Shown: positions 1 to 8,786, counted from the stretch's first letter. The stretch: DNA of 64,000 nt from Halobacillus hunanensis (GCF_900166655.1 NZ_FVZB01000006.1:1116001-1180000), one strand, 5' to 3'. Translations and numbers: made by a program. The notes: a model not told the origin generated them from the letters alone.

Positions 1-342
1 TTTCACTGCCATAAGTGTTTGGTGTGCATTAAGTTGTGGATCGAGTTCTGTATTACCAGGTGGAACCATTCCTGCAATAGCTCGCAATACAGCACTTTCT
101 CCTCCTAATAGCCGGACATCCTTTACTTTACTCGTAAAAGGCGGTGTCGGATGCTTGGCAAAAATGTCACCAAGGTGCGCGGATATCTCATCGGGTCCTG
201 TCAGCAAGCTCCCATCAAATCCAATTTGCTCCCCTGTTTCCGTATATAGTTCAGTCATTTCCTCCGCATTACGATCGTTCCAAGCATGAATTAACTTTTG
301 ATAAAGTTCAATCACTTCTGCTTTTATTTCAGTATTATCCAC
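1..342 (-). CDS. SnoaL/DUF4440-like (SgcJ/EcaC family) protein, 3' end outside window
   Basis: Reading the minus strand from a GTG at 342 gives 114 codons with no stop, so the gene runs off the left edge. The start is supported by GAGGAGG about six bases upstream. The N-terminus has a helix followed by an HAWNDRNAEEMTELY stretch and a GSLLTGPDEISAHL stretch. This is the usual opening of small NTF2-fold proteins of the SnoaL/DUF4440, SgcJ/EcaC type. Such proteins often detoxify or bind small molecules, but most are uncharacterised. The fold assignment is by recognition only, and no substrate can be inferred. The gene is divergent from the carboxypeptidase pair. Confidence 0.6.
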   Translation of the reverse strand, partial: MDNTEIKAEVIELYQKLIHAWNDRNAEEMTELYTETGEQIGFDGSLLTGPDEISAHLGDIFAKHPTPPFTSKVKDVRLLGGESAVLRAIAGMVPPGNTELDPQLNAHQTLMAVK

Positions 343-596
343 GATTTGCCTCCTCTTATAAAATCCCAGCTTATTTTAAATGTTACCATATCTGCCTTTA
401 GAGCATCTCTAAATGAACCTTCATCTCACGACCTGTCTAATAACGCAAGGAATTTATATCCATTTCTAAAGACCTCTTCTATATAAATGTCCTCGAAAAC
501 AGTAGGTACACGGAATTATTTTCCTTTTTTATAAAGGAATTATACACTCCCTGACAGAAAAAGTATTTTATAAATTACTCTTTGAGGAGGATCTCT

Positions 597-1649
597 ATGA
601 AAAACAAAATTATAACAGCTATAATGAGTGCGGTCTTATTAATGTCAGGGACATTTTTGACAGGAACAAGCACAGTCCTAGCTGGGGATAACGGCACCAA
701 TGGACCGAACTACGGTGGAAATGAAACGATTAAGAATGAGCGTCTCCACTCCTATAAAGAAATGGTTAATTTCTTAGAAAAATCCGATAAGCGTTCGGAG
801 GCATTAGAACTTGAAGTCTATGGGCAGTCTGTTCAAGGAAGAGATTTATACTTGGCCAATTTCGGTATCGATGAAGACAACCCCACCATATTATTTCTGA
901 CCCAGCAGCATGGAAATGAAACACTCACGACAGAAGGCGCCCTTCAAGTCATCAAACACTTAACATCAAATGGAAAACAAGTACAGGAAATCCTCAAAAA
1001 TGTAAATGTTCTTATCGCTCCCCGGCTAAATGTTGACGGAGCTGAGGGTGATGTCAATTTCTCCTTAGAGGATTATGTTGCCGGTACTCACACCCGTTAC
1101 AACGCAAATGGTGTTGACCTAAATCGTGATCATGTTGAACGTAATCAGCCTGAAACGAAAGCACTACATCAGAATATTCTACAGACATATAAGCCTGATT
1201 ATATGATTGACCTGCATCACCAAGGGACTCAAACGACATTAGGGGATACAGGAGAGCTCGTATCCGGATCCATCCTATATCCGACAAACGAAAATGTAGA
1301 TCCAGAAGTACGGGAACAATCAAAACAGCTAGGTGCAGTCGTGTACAATGCCATTGACTCAAAAGGATATGGTCTTCTGTCTAAATATCCAGGCAGTAAC
1401 AAACCAACGATCAGCCGTAACGGACTAGCCCTCGAGTATGGAATTTCTACCTTACTGCTGGAGGTACGTGGAATGGCAGACCATTGGTACGAAGATTACG
1501 TCCTTGGACAGAAGAGTAACGGGTATCTCATTAAACAGGTGGTAACAGCAATGGAAGCAAGCTTGAAGGCGCTTGCTGACGGCTCGATCCAATCTGCTGA
1601 TACTTCATTCTGGGAAACCTTACCTGAAAGTAACTACTCTGGTGAATAA
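597..1649 (+). CDS. Secreted M14-family zinc carboxypeptidase-like protein (first of a tandem pair)
   Basis: Predicted exported zinc carboxypeptidase of 350 residues. The start at ATG 597 is chosen over an in-frame TTG at 582 because GAGGAGG (584-590) sits just upstream. An N-terminal hydrophobic signal peptide ends near residue 30. The M14 zinc ligands are visible as HGNE (H105, E108) and the third histidine in IDLHHQG (about 207). The catalytic glutamate is in LLLEVRG (E289). VDLNRDH gives the substrate-binding Asn-Arg. It is followed closely by a second M14 gene with its own ribosome site, so the two probably form an operon that degrades peptides outside the cell. Substrate preference cannot be told from sequence. 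Confidence is high for the family. Confidence 0.88.
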   Translation: MKNKIITAIMSAVLLMSGTFLTGTSTVLAGDNGTNGPNYGGNETIKNERLHSYKEMVNFLEKSDKRSEALELEVYGQSVQGRDLYLANFGIDEDNPTILFLTQQHGNETLTTEGALQVIKHLTSNGKQVQEILKNVNVLIAPRLNVDGAEGDVNFSLEDYVAGTHTRYNANGVDLNRDHVERNQPETKALHQNILQTYKPDYMIDLHHQGTQTTLGDTGELVSGSILYPTNENVDPEVREQSKQLGAVVYNAIDSKGYGLLSKYPGSNKPTISRNGLALEYGISTLLLEVRGMADHWYEDYVLGQKSNGYLIKQVVTAMEASLKALADGSIQSADTSFWETLPESNYSGE

Positions 1650-1679
1650 TTGCTAAAAAGCTTGAAGGAGTTGAAGAAT

Positions 1680-2879
1680 TTGAAGAAAAGAAACCTGCTA
1701 ACTGTCCTGAGCACGATTGTACTTTCTGCAAGTATTGTCATCCCTGCCTCCGCAGCGGGTAACCATCCTGGAACCCCTGAACAGCAGACCTATAATAGTT
1801 CCGGTTTCACGAACTATGCTCAATTAGGAAAAAAACTTAAAAAAATAGAGCGGACCAGTAACGGAAAAGTCGATGTTAGTGTGGCAGGACACTCTAATAG
1901 CGGGAGAAATATCTATCAGGCAAGAGTCGGTGATGGTGACCGTGTCATCATGATTGAAAGTGAGATTCACGGAAACGAAAAAACAGGAACAGAAGCTCTA
2001 TTAAACATTTTGCAACACCTGGGTTCCAGTAATTCTCCTCAGGTGCAGAAAATTCGTGAAGAAATTACTTTAGTCGCTTTGCCGAAGATGAACCCGGACG
2101 CCTCTGAGTTGGAGCGAAGAGGGAACGACATGACATGGGCAGAGGTTGTAAAGAATTTTCCTCAGTTGGCCAATTCTGATGGCCCTACGTGGAATTATTA
2201 CACAGGTACTTTGCAGGGTGATCAATATGCTGATAAACCTGGATTCGACGTCAATCGTGATTTTAACCCCGATCTGGATTATGTACCACAAGCTGATGAT
2301 ATTCCAGGCGCATCAGATGACCCAGGCTGGTTTATCACGCCTGAGGCCCAGACCGTTCGGGATGTTTACAAAGGGTTAAAACAAGAATTTGGCAAGGTAG
2401 ATGTTTTTGTAGACCTGCATCACCAAGGGCTTTATTACGTCGACGGAACCGATGAACCCGTCACCCTTTCCCTGTCAGGTCAATTTGTTCCCCATCCATC
2501 AAGTGAAGAAGGTCAAGAATACGCAGAATATACGGATACTTACAACTATGAATTCTCAAAGCAGCTTAATGTAGCAGCCTATGACGCTCTTCAATCTATG
2601 GGAAAATCACCTTTTGATAATATTACTTTATATAGTCAGGGGTTGGATCTTCCAGGTACAGCGTTAGGTTCTTTTGCCTTAAATGGAAGTGGGACAGTGC
2701 TTTTTGAAGTTACAGGACAAACCCAAAGCATGGGTCAAAAGAAAAAAGGAATGCTTGTTAAGGCCGTCGAAACGGGCTTAAACGGTATCATAAAAGGTGT
2801 TGCTGAAGGAACTGTACAGAACCTTGATGCCGATCGATATTATGAGATTCCAGAAACTTCATATTCGCCAGGCATATAA
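1680..2879 (+). CDS. Secreted M14-family zinc carboxypeptidase-like protein (second of a tandem pair)
   Basis: Second M14 peptidase, 399 residues from a TTG at 1680. That start lies nine bases after AAGGAG (1665-1670), whereas the upstream in-frame TTGs lack a properly spaced site. MKKRNLLTVL and the following hydrophobic run form a signal peptide with a likely cut after PASAA. Zinc ligands are H97 and E100 in SEIHGNEKTG and the histidine in VDLHHQG. The catalytic glutamate is in VLFEVTG, and DVNRD supplies the Asn-Arg pair. It lies 30 bases after the first M14 gene and shares its DLHHQG signature, so the pair looks like an old duplication. It is longer than the first copy by an insert between the zinc motifs (around residues 115-200). 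Confidence 0.87.
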   Translation: MKKRNLLTVLSTIVLSASIVIPASAAGNHPGTPEQQTYNSSGFTNYAQLGKKLKKIERTSNGKVDVSVAGHSNSGRNIYQARVGDGDRVIMIESEIHGNEKTGTEALLNILQHLGSSNSPQVQKIREEITLVALPKMNPDASELERRGNDMTWAEVVKNFPQLANSDGPTWNYYTGTLQGDQYADKPGFDVNRDFNPDLDYVPQADDIPGASDDPGWFITPEAQTVRDVYKGLKQEFGKVDVFVDLHHQGLYYVDGTDEPVTLSLSGQFVPHPSSEEGQEYAEYTDTYNYEFSKQLNVAAYDALQSMGKSPFDNITLYSQGLDLPGTALGSFALNGSGTVLFEVTGQTQSMGQKKKGMLVKAVETGLNGIIKGVAEGTVQNLDADRYYEIPETSYSPGI

Positions 2880-2883
2880 ATTA

Positions 2884-2953
2884 TTAGGAATGGAGAGAGG
2901 GTGACCCCTGCAGAAGGGCAACAGAGCCCATCCAATCTCCGATACCAATTCCA
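2884..2953 (+). other. Long imperfect inverted repeat after the peptidase genes
   Basis: GGAAT, GGAGA and GGGTG blocks on the left arm pair in order with CCCATC, TCTCC and ATTCC blocks on the right arm. A small CCC/GGG hairpin lies at the tip. There is no T-run after it, so it is not a standard intrinsic terminator. It could be a 3' stabilising structure of the M14 transcript. It ends just before the extended -10 promoter of the mnmH leader. Function unknown. Confidence 0.35.
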
Positions 2954-2965
2954 TGAGCATTTTTA

Positions 2966-2974
2966 TGATATACT
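2966..2974 (+). promoter_or_regulatory. Extended -10 promoter for the mnmH leader RNA
   Basis: TGATATACT is a good extended -10 element (TGN followed by TATACT). No convincing -35 is seen 16-18 bases upstream, which is acceptable for an extended -10. A transcript would start near 2981, giving about 214 bases of leader before mnmH. Confidence 0.5.
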
Positions 2975-2980
2975 AAAATA

Positions 2981-3163
2981 GTAAATGACTCATTAAGGGG
3001 TTATGAGCGTCACTATTCATTTGCTGTGGTGTTGCTTTTGTACAATTCCTGTGCGCGATTCCTGCAGATGATTCCACTAAAATTTCAAGAACTACTAAAA
3101 AATTCCCAGAACATGTAATCATAACCCCTTCAGTGTTTTAAATCAGCACTGAGGGGGTTTTTT
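2981..3163 (+). ncRNA. Structured leader or small RNA with mutually exclusive helices, upstream of mnmH
   Basis: Between a good promoter and an intrinsic terminator lie about 183 gene-free bases. AAGGGGTTATGA (2995-3006) is perfectly complementary to TCATAACCCCTT (3119-3130). The latter overlaps the 5' arm of the terminator stem (3125-3135), so the two helices cannot coexist. This is the architecture of a transcription attenuator or riboswitch controlling mnmH 30 bases downstream. Equally, a 180-base RNA with paired ends and its own terminator could be an independent small RNA, and 6S RNA has that size. I do not recognise a known aptamer core and see no T-box consensus. Confidence 0.5.
3125..3163 (+). 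terminator. Intrinsic terminator in the mnmH leader
   Basis: CCCCTTCAGTG (3125-3135) pairs over 11 positions, one of them G:U, with CACTGAGGGGG (3147-3157). Six T residues follow. The hairpin stands 30 bases before the mnmH start codon. Confidence 0.8.
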
Positions 3164-3194
3164 CTAAGAGCTATTGTGAAAGGCGGATATACGA

Positions 3195-4232
3195 ATGTTT
3201 CAAGATGTTACGCTAAATGAATTATCAACGTTAAAGGAAAATGGGGAGATTATCTTAATTGATGTCCGCTCCCCCTCAGAATATAATGATGCCACAATTC
3301 CTGGCAGCCTAAATATACCTATATTTAATAACGACGAAAGAGCCGAAGTGGGAACACTTTATAAGCAAGTCAGCACAAATGCTGCAAAGGAACGCGGGCT
3401 TGAAATCTTTTCTGCTAAACTACCTGACTTTATTAAGAAATTCAGTAAGATTAGTACAGAGAAAGCTGTATTTTGCTGGCGAGGCGGAATGCGTAGTGAG
3501 ACTGCGGCAACTGTCCTTGATTTAATGGGAATTCACGTTTATCGATTAAAAGGGGGGATACGCAGTTATCGCCAGTGGGTCGTACAGACCTTAGAACAAA
3601 TGGAATTCAAACCGCGGACTTATGTTCTTAATGGTTATACAGGATCTGGAAAAACGGCTATTTTGCAACACCTTCAAGAAGATGGCTATCCTGTTCTCGA
3701 TTTAGAAAAAATGGCTAATCATAGGGGGTCCATTTTTGGCCAAATTGGACTAGAACCTCATAATCAAAGGAAATTTGAGTCGCTGCTTGTTCAAGATTTG
3801 CTGCGCTTCCAACAATCACCATATGTACTGCTGGAAGGGGAGAGCAAGCGAATCGGTAAAGCCGTTCTGCCTGACTTTCTATTTGAAAAAAAAGAACAAG
3901 GCACACAGCTGTTTATTGATTTACCTTTAAACGAGAGAATACTCAATATATTGGATGATTATCAACCATGGGAACATCAAGAGCAATACATGGAAGCTTT
4001 CCGAATTATTAAGAAACGAATCCATACACCGGTTGCTAAAAAAATTGAGAGCAACCTTGAAAACGGTGAGTTTTACTCAGCTGTTCAATTGCTGCTCGAG
4101 TATTATTACGACCCTCTCTATGATCATACAGTCGAGAAATATCCGGACAAAATTACGATTCAAGCCAATAACAACACCGAAGCCATTAAAGGTGTTCAAA
4201 ATCTTGTAAATGAAATACAAGTAGGAATGTAA
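3195..4232 (+). CDS. mnmH: tRNA 2-selenouridine synthase / tRNA 2-thiouridine geranyltransferase-selenotransferase
   Basis: MnmH (SelU, YbbB) converts 2-thiouridine at the wobble position of some tRNAs, via a geranylated intermediate, to 2-selenouridine. The 345-residue protein has the family's two parts. The first is an N-terminal rhodanese domain with the active cysteine C94 in VFCWRGGMRS. The second is a C-terminal P-loop domain with GYTGSGKT near residues 147-154 and the family signature NHRGSIFG about 25 residues later. The length matches the family. No selD (selenophosphate synthase) lies in this window, so selenium use by this organism cannot be judged here; geranylation alone is possible. 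The gene is preceded by an attenuator-like leader. Confidence 0.92.
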   Translation: MFQDVTLNELSTLKENGEIILIDVRSPSEYNDATIPGSLNIPIFNNDERAEVGTLYKQVSTNAAKERGLEIFSAKLPDFIKKFSKISTEKAVFCWRGGMRSETAATVLDLMGIHVYRLKGGIRSYRQWVVQTLEQMEFKPRTYVLNGYTGSGKTAILQHLQEDGYPVLDLEKMANHRGSIFGQIGLEPHNQRKFESLLVQDLLRFQQSPYVLLEGESKRIGKAVLPDFLFEKKEQGTQLFIDLPLNERILNILDDYQPWEHQEQYMEAFRIIKKRIHTPVAKKIESNLENGEFYSAVQLLLEYYYDPLYDHTVEKYPDKITIQANNNTEAIKGVQNLVNEIQVGM

Positions 4233-4241
4233 TAGCCCTTG

Positions 4242-4273
4242 GACAGGTTCCCCATTGGCTGGCGGAGCCTGTC
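4242..4273 (+). terminator. Hairpin after mnmH, probable weak terminator
   Basis: GACAGGTTCC (4242-4251) and GGAGCCTGTC (4264-4273) form a 10-position stem with one mismatch or wobble. Only an AT-rich tail follows rather than a clean T-run, so it may terminate weakly. Confidence 0.5.
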
Positions 4274-4465
4274 AAACTATTTATATAAAGTGATTTAATG
4301 TGTTAAATCCTCGATAATTCCAGCTGACTCTCCTTCTTCACTTTAGAAAACTCCGTAATTAACAGTAACTTCACAATGATTAAATATTTCATTAAAAGTG
4401 GTCTGCTAGTTTATTAATAGATTACCTTATAGGGTTATTTTTTAATGAATAAGGGGGCATCTTTA

Positions 4466-5899
4466 ATGACAGGCAATTCTAATATGAACAGACGTGACTT
4501 TTTCAAAGTTAGCGGAATGAGCACAGCAGCGTTAGCACTTGGCACATCAGGAATTCTTTCCTTAGGCAGTAAGAGCGTTTCAGCAGCACCCGGGAAGCCA
4601 AAAACATTAGGTGGATACGGGCCATTAGTCAAAGACCCCGGCGGTATCCTGGACCTCCCTCAAGGTTTTCAATACCGGATTATTTCAGAGGAAGGCGGTA
4701 AGCTTTCGGATGGCCGCCCTATACCGGAAAACTTTGATGGAATGGCTGCTTTCAATGGACCGCACAATTCTACGATTCTCGTTCGCAACCATGAACTAAG
4801 CGGCAATCCTAAATACCCAGTCATAGGTAAAAACCCGTACCATAAAGACAATACTGGCGGCACTACAGCTCTAGTTGTTGGGGCTAATCGCAAGGTGAGC
4901 AAGGAGTATGTTTCATCTGCAGGGACTATTCGAAATTGCGCTGGCGGGGCTACCCCGTGGGGAACATGGCTGACCTGTGAGGAAACACTTGAAGAAGGAC
5001 ACGGTTATGTGTTCGAAGTCGACCCTCAAGAACCGGAAAATAAAATGTCTAAAACTCCAATCAGAGAGATGGGCGCCTTTTCACACGAGGCGACTGCTAT
5101 CGATCCTGCCACAGGGATTGTTTATCTGACGGAAGATGGCGGTCCGAGTTACCTTTATCGCTTCCTTCCAAATGATCGCAGTCAAAAAGCTGGTTCCTTG
5201 CAAAAAGGCGGTACATTACAGGCTGCTGCTATGGAAGAAATGAGTTCAGATAGCTCAAGTGATTTTTATACGGGACATGCATTCGGAATTGTCTGGAAAG
5301 ATGTTGATCCAGAAAAGCCTACATATGATGCTGGGCAAAAAGGCTGCATTGCATTCAGCCGTTTGGAAGGGGCTTATTTTGAAGGTGGAGTATTTTGGTT
5401 TGATGATACATCTGCAGGGGATAAAAATTTAGGGCGTGTATATCGTTATATCCCTGCTACTAACTCATTGGAACTTTTTTATGAATCAACGGCTGCCAAT
5501 GATCTAGAAATGCCCGATAACATTTGTATTACTCCATGGGGAGATTTATGGATTTCCGAAGATGGCGGCGGAGTTGACCGGATTATCGGCATTACTCCTG
5601 AGGGAGAGTCGTATGTATTTGCTGAAAATAAAATCAACAACTCAGAATTGGCAGGTCCTACATTCTCTACAAGAGGGGACACATTCTTTGTGAATATTCA
5701 AAACCCTGGGCTGACTTTTGCAATTTGGGGTCCGTTTGCACGTAAAAATGCCGGACGCAGAAGACAAATGGGGCACGCGGCTCCACCTTCCCAGTATGCA
5801 CCAAAAGTGTCGGACAAACTTTCTGTATTTGCTGAAGTTCAAGGGTTGACTGATTTAGAAGCTGCAGCCTTCTCGCGTCACGGCATGCCAATTGCGTAA
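4466..5899 (+). CDS. Tat-exported PhoX-family (DUF839) phosphatase-like protein
   Basis: Predicted extracytoplasmic protein of the PhoX/DUF839 family, 477 residues. PhoX enzymes are calcium- and iron-dependent alkaline phosphatases exported folded through Tat. The N-terminus carries a twin-arginine signal, NRRDFFK, followed by a hydrophobic stretch ending near SVSAAPG. Family blocks seen in order are GYGPLVKDPGGILDLP, LVRNHELSGN, RNCAGGATPWGTWLTCEE, GAFSHEATAID and YLTEDGG. ATG 4466 is preferred to an in-frame ATG at 4445 because AAGGGGG (4451-4457) is spaced eight bases from it. The gene stands alone between two terminators. Phosphatase activity is inferred from the family; no Pho box was identified. 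Confidence 0.82.
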   Translation: MTGNSNMNRRDFFKVSGMSTAALALGTSGILSLGSKSVSAAPGKPKTLGGYGPLVKDPGGILDLPQGFQYRIISEEGGKLSDGRPIPENFDGMAAFNGPHNSTILVRNHELSGNPKYPVIGKNPYHKDNTGGTTALVVGANRKVSKEYVSSAGTIRNCAGGATPWGTWLTCEETLEEGHGYVFEVDPQEPENKMSKTPIREMGAFSHEATAIDPATGIVYLTEDGGPSYLYRFLPNDRSQKAGSLQKGGTLQAAAMEEMSSDSSSDFYTGHAFGIVWKDVDPEKPTYDAGQKGCIAFSRLEGAYFEGGVFWFDDTSAGDKNLGRVYRYIPATNSLELFYESTAANDLEMPDNICITPWGDLWISEDGGGVDRIIGITPEGESYVFAENKINNSELAGPTFSTRGDTFFVNIQNPGLTFAIWGPFARKNAGRRRQMGHAAPPSQYAPKVSDKLSVFAEVQGLTDLEAAAFSRHGMPIA

Positions 5900-5955
5900 G
5901 AAAAGAAAATAAGCACTTTCGTTCAAAACAATACGAGAAGTTAGAAGACTTTGAG

Positions 5956-5994
5956 AAAGATGTGAGCAGGAATTACCCCCTCACATCTTTTTTT
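5956..5994 (+). terminator. Terminator after the PhoX-like gene
   Basis: AAAGATGTGAG (5956-5966) pairs with CTCACATCTTT (5980-5990) and is followed by more T residues. Confidence 0.85.
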
Positions 5995-6006
5995 ATCCAA
6001 CTTCCT

Positions 6007-6138
6007 TTACTTGTTCCGTTTACGTGCTTCTTCAGCATCTTCAAGCTGAGTAGCACCAGGGAAGTCTAAACTTTGATCACGGTCAGATTCTACCCTTTCT
6101 GACTTCTTAAGCTTCTTCTCTTGTCGGTCTTTGCCCAT
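6007..6138 (-). CDS. Small hydrophilic YfhD-like protein (43 residues)
   Basis: A 43-residue reading frame starts at ATG 6138 with a strong AAGGAGGG site. The product is very hydrophilic: a lysine/arginine-rich start (MGKDRQEKKLKK), a middle SLDFPGATQLEDAEE stretch and a basic end. It resembles the short YfhD/YfhE-type proteins of Bacillaceae, whose role is unknown. That link is tentative and rests on composition and layout. It is convergent with the PhoX-like gene and faces its terminator. Confidence 0.55.
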   Translation of the reverse strand: MGKDRQEKKLKKSERVESDRDQSLDFPGATQLEDAEEARKRNK

Positions 6139-6326
6139 TATCTACCCTCCTTTCTTTGTTATTATGAAGAGAAGACAAAGTTTCATACTTCAAGTAATTA
6201 CACTGTTTCTTTAATGTACATTTGTGGTTAGGGCAGAATAATTGGTCGTTAGGGGAGAATTCCGAGATTTAACTTCAACATGACTATGATAAAATAGTGG
6301 AAAATTGAACGAGGAGAGTAGGAAAG

Positions 6327-6746
6327 ATGAAAAAAAAGTTAGACCATATTGGTGTTGCTGTCAGACAGCTTGAGGAAAGCATTGACTTTTATAAAAACAT
6401 CTTAGGAGCTACTTTGATTGACCGCTATCGCAGCGAAGCACCTGGAGTTGAAAGCGAAATCGCCATAATGGAGATCGACGGAGATCGAACAGAACTATTG
6501 TGTCCGACAAACAATACTACCTCTCCAATTGCTCGTTTTATCAAGCAAAAAGGAAAAGGCGTTCACCATGTAGCTTACCAGGTTGATGACCTGGATGAAG
6601 CTATTGTGTCGCTGAAAAGGGAAAACCTCCGGGTTATGGAAGATACAAGGAGAACAAACAAACACGGGCGACGTCTGATTTATTTAAATCCGGCAGACAC
6701 CGAAGGAACGATCATTGAGTTTTGTGACTATCCTAACGAACAGTAA
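6327..6746 (+). CDS. VOC superfamily protein, methylmalonyl-CoA epimerase-like
   Basis: A 139-residue single-module vicinal-oxygen-chelate protein. The pattern KKLDHIGVAVRQLEESIDFY at the start is typical of methylmalonyl-CoA epimerases and related glyoxalases. Candidate metal ligands are H7, the first histidine of VHHVAYQ and the glutamate in IIEFCDY. AGGAGAG precedes the ATG. No methylmalonyl-CoA mutase or propionyl-CoA carboxylase genes lie nearby, so an epimerase role is not supported by context. A generic lyase, epimerase or dioxygenase is equally possible. Confidence 0.75.
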   Translation: MKKKLDHIGVAVRQLEESIDFYKNILGATLIDRYRSEAPGVESEIAIMEIDGDRTELLCPTNNTTSPIARFIKQKGKGVHHVAYQVDDLDEAIVSLKRENLRVMEDTRRTNKHGRRLIYLNPADTEGTIIEFCDYPNEQ

Positions 6747-6935
6747 GAACTAGACAGGAGGCCGGAGGCGGGTGATGGCATTATAATTGCTTCCAGCTAT
6801 GCTTTCGGCTGTCCGAATGTCAACCTTAACCCGTACTTAATGAAGTCGAACTCATTGCTTATACACCGGATCCTGAGCGATACTGCACATGTCCTATGCT
6901 TTTCCCCGCTGTTCTAAAAATTTGTGTATCATACG

Positions 6936-8786
6936 TTATGATGTGATTTTTTCAGAGGTTTCGTTTCCAAACTGACTGTTGTAAAGCTCAGCATAGAAAC
7001 CGTCTTTCGCTAACAGTTCATCATGTGCTCCTTGCTCGATCACACTGCCTTTATCCATAACGAGAATTGTATCTGCGTCCTTAATCGTGGAAAGTCTGTG
7101 AGCAATGATGAAGCTTGTTCTCCCTTCCATTAATTCACTCATGGCCTGCTGAATATGGCTTTCTGTTCTTGTATCCACACTGCTGGTAGCTTCATCTAAC
7201 ACAAGGATTGCAGGGTCCGTAATGATCGCACGAGCAATAGTAAGCAATTGCTTCTGACCTTGTGATATATTGGATGCTTCTTCATTCAGAACCGTATCGT
7301 AACCTTCAGGGAGTGTCCGAATAAAGTAATCAGCATGTGCGGCTTCAGCTGCTTGAATAACCTCGCCTTCAGTGGCATTTTCGCGACCGTAGGCTATATT
7401 ATCTCGTATCGTCCCATTGAAGAGCCACGTATCCTGGAGCACCATGCCAAATAGGCTGCGCAACTCCCCTCGTTTTACATCGCGTATGTCTACACCATCG
7501 ATTGTAATTTTGCCTTTGTCTATTTCATAAAAACGCATCAATAGATTGATCAGTGTTGTCTTTCCGGCTCCAGTCGGCCCTACAATCGCTACTTTTTGGC
7601 CTTGCTCTACGTTTACTGTCATTTCTTTAATCAGCTGGGAATCCTTTTGATAGCCAAAATCAACACTTTGAAAACTAACGGAGCCGTTTGCAGATGGCAT
7701 CGACTTCACATTCGCCGATACCCATTCTTCCTCATCGTCAAGAATTTCAAAAACACGTTCAGCTGATGCAACCGTTGATTGAATGACATTTGCTATGCTG
7801 GAAACTTGAGTAATCGGTTGGGAAAACTGTCTAATATATTGGATAAATGCTTGGATTCCGCCGACTCCGATCACTCCCCTTGTAACTAACAGAGCACCAA
7901 TTACACAAATGAATACATAAACAATATTATTTACAAATTTTAAAATTGGCTTAATCAGACCGGAAATAAATTGTGCTTTCCAGCCTGTTTGATAAAGGCT
8001 CTCGTTCATTTTCTTAAATCGGTCAATAGACTGATCCTCACGACCGAACGCCTTGATCACCTGATGCCCTGAAAACATTTCCTCTACGTGGCCGTTCAAT
8101 TGTCCAAGGGCTTTTCGCTGGCCTATGAAATAGTTCTGTGAACGTACAGCCACTTTCTTTGTTATGATAAAACTTATCGGTAAGGTTATAAAAACAATCG
8201 CAGTCATTAACGGACTAATGGTAAGCATCATCACCGCAACACCAACTAATGTTACGATGGATGTAATGAACTGTGTAAGACTTTTTTGCAGTGTGCTGCT
8301 GATATTCTCCAGATCATTAACAGCACGACTTAATAGGTCGCCATGTGTTCGTGAATCAAAATATTGAAGCGGGAGACGGGAGAGTTTTTCGTTTACTTCT
8401 TCACGGATGGTATAGACGGTCTTTTGCGCAACGCTCGCCATAATATACTGTTGAATGTAGCTGAATAGGACACTCAAAAGGTATAGCACACCTAAAATAA
8501 TCAAAGCTGCCTGAATAAACTCAAAGTCAACCCTGGCATTTTGAATGCCGTACCTCTTCATCACCGTGGATTGAAATAAACCCGTTGTAATCATTCCAAT
8601 GATTTTAGGGCTGAGAATGGCAAAAATTGTGCTGAGGACAGCCGTTACAAGCACGTTCAGCAATGGTACTCTATGAGGTTTCAGGTAGCCGATCAGTCTT
8701 TTTAATGTTCCTTTAAAATCTCTGACCTTTTGCTCTTGCTTACCTTTGCGACGGTTTCTTTGCTGTTTTTGACGCTTTTCGCTCAT
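6936..8786 (-). CDS. Heterodimeric ABC exporter, catalytically intact half (YfiC-like)
   Basis: A 616-residue fused permease-ATPase. A long basic N-terminal tail precedes six predicted membrane segments (about residues 40-330), then the nucleotide-binding domain. The ATPase has Walker A GPTGAGKTT, signature ISQGQ, Walker B ILVLDEATSSVD with the catalytic glutamate, and switch histidine IAHRLSTI. It overlaps the partner gene by four bases (ATGA), so the two are co-translated. The partner has degenerate catalytic residues, which marks an asymmetric heterodimer of the YfiBC/BmrCD/TM287-288 kind. Substrate is unknown; such pumps export drugs, lipids or peptides. The four small peptide genes upstream on the same strand suggest one possible cargo. 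Confidence 0.88.
   Translation of the reverse strand: MSEKRQKQQRNRRKGKQEQKVRDFKGTLKRLIGYLKPHRVPLLNVLVTAVLSTIFAILSPKIIGMITTGLFQSTVMKRYGIQNARVDFEFIQAALIILGVLYLLSVLFSYIQQYIMASVAQKTVYTIREEVNEKLSRLPLQYFDSRTHGDLLSRAVNDLENISSTLQKSLTQFITSIVTLVGVAVMMLTISPLMTAIVFITLPISFIITKKVAVRSQNYFIGQRKALGQLNGHVEEMFSGHQVIKAFGREDQSIDRFKKMNESLYQTGWKAQFISGLIKPILKFVNNIVYVFICVIGALLVTRGVIGVGGIQAFIQYIRQFSQPITQVSSIANVIQSTVASAERVFEILDDEEEWVSANVKSMPSANGSVSFQSVDFGYQKDSQLIKEMTVNVEQGQKVAIVGPTGAGKTTLINLLMRFYEIDKGKITIDGVDIRDVKRGELRSLFGMVLQDTWLFNGTIRDNIAYGRENATEGEVIQAAEAAHADYFIRTLPEGYDTVLNEEASNISQGQKQLLTIARAIITDPAILVLDEATSSVDTRTESHIQQAMSELMEGRTSFIIAHRLSTIKDADTILVMDKGSVIEQGAHDELLAKDGFYAELYNSQFGNETSEKITS

Noticed and set aside
2981-3163. 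Definite 6S RNA or T-box call
   Set aside because: Size and end pairing would fit 6S, but I cannot confirm the conserved bubble. The T-box signature is absent. Left as an unnamed structured RNA.
6747-6935. Possible gene remnant between the VOC and ABC genes
   Set aside because: No frame longer than a few codons with a start and ribosome site, and no recognisable protein fragment.
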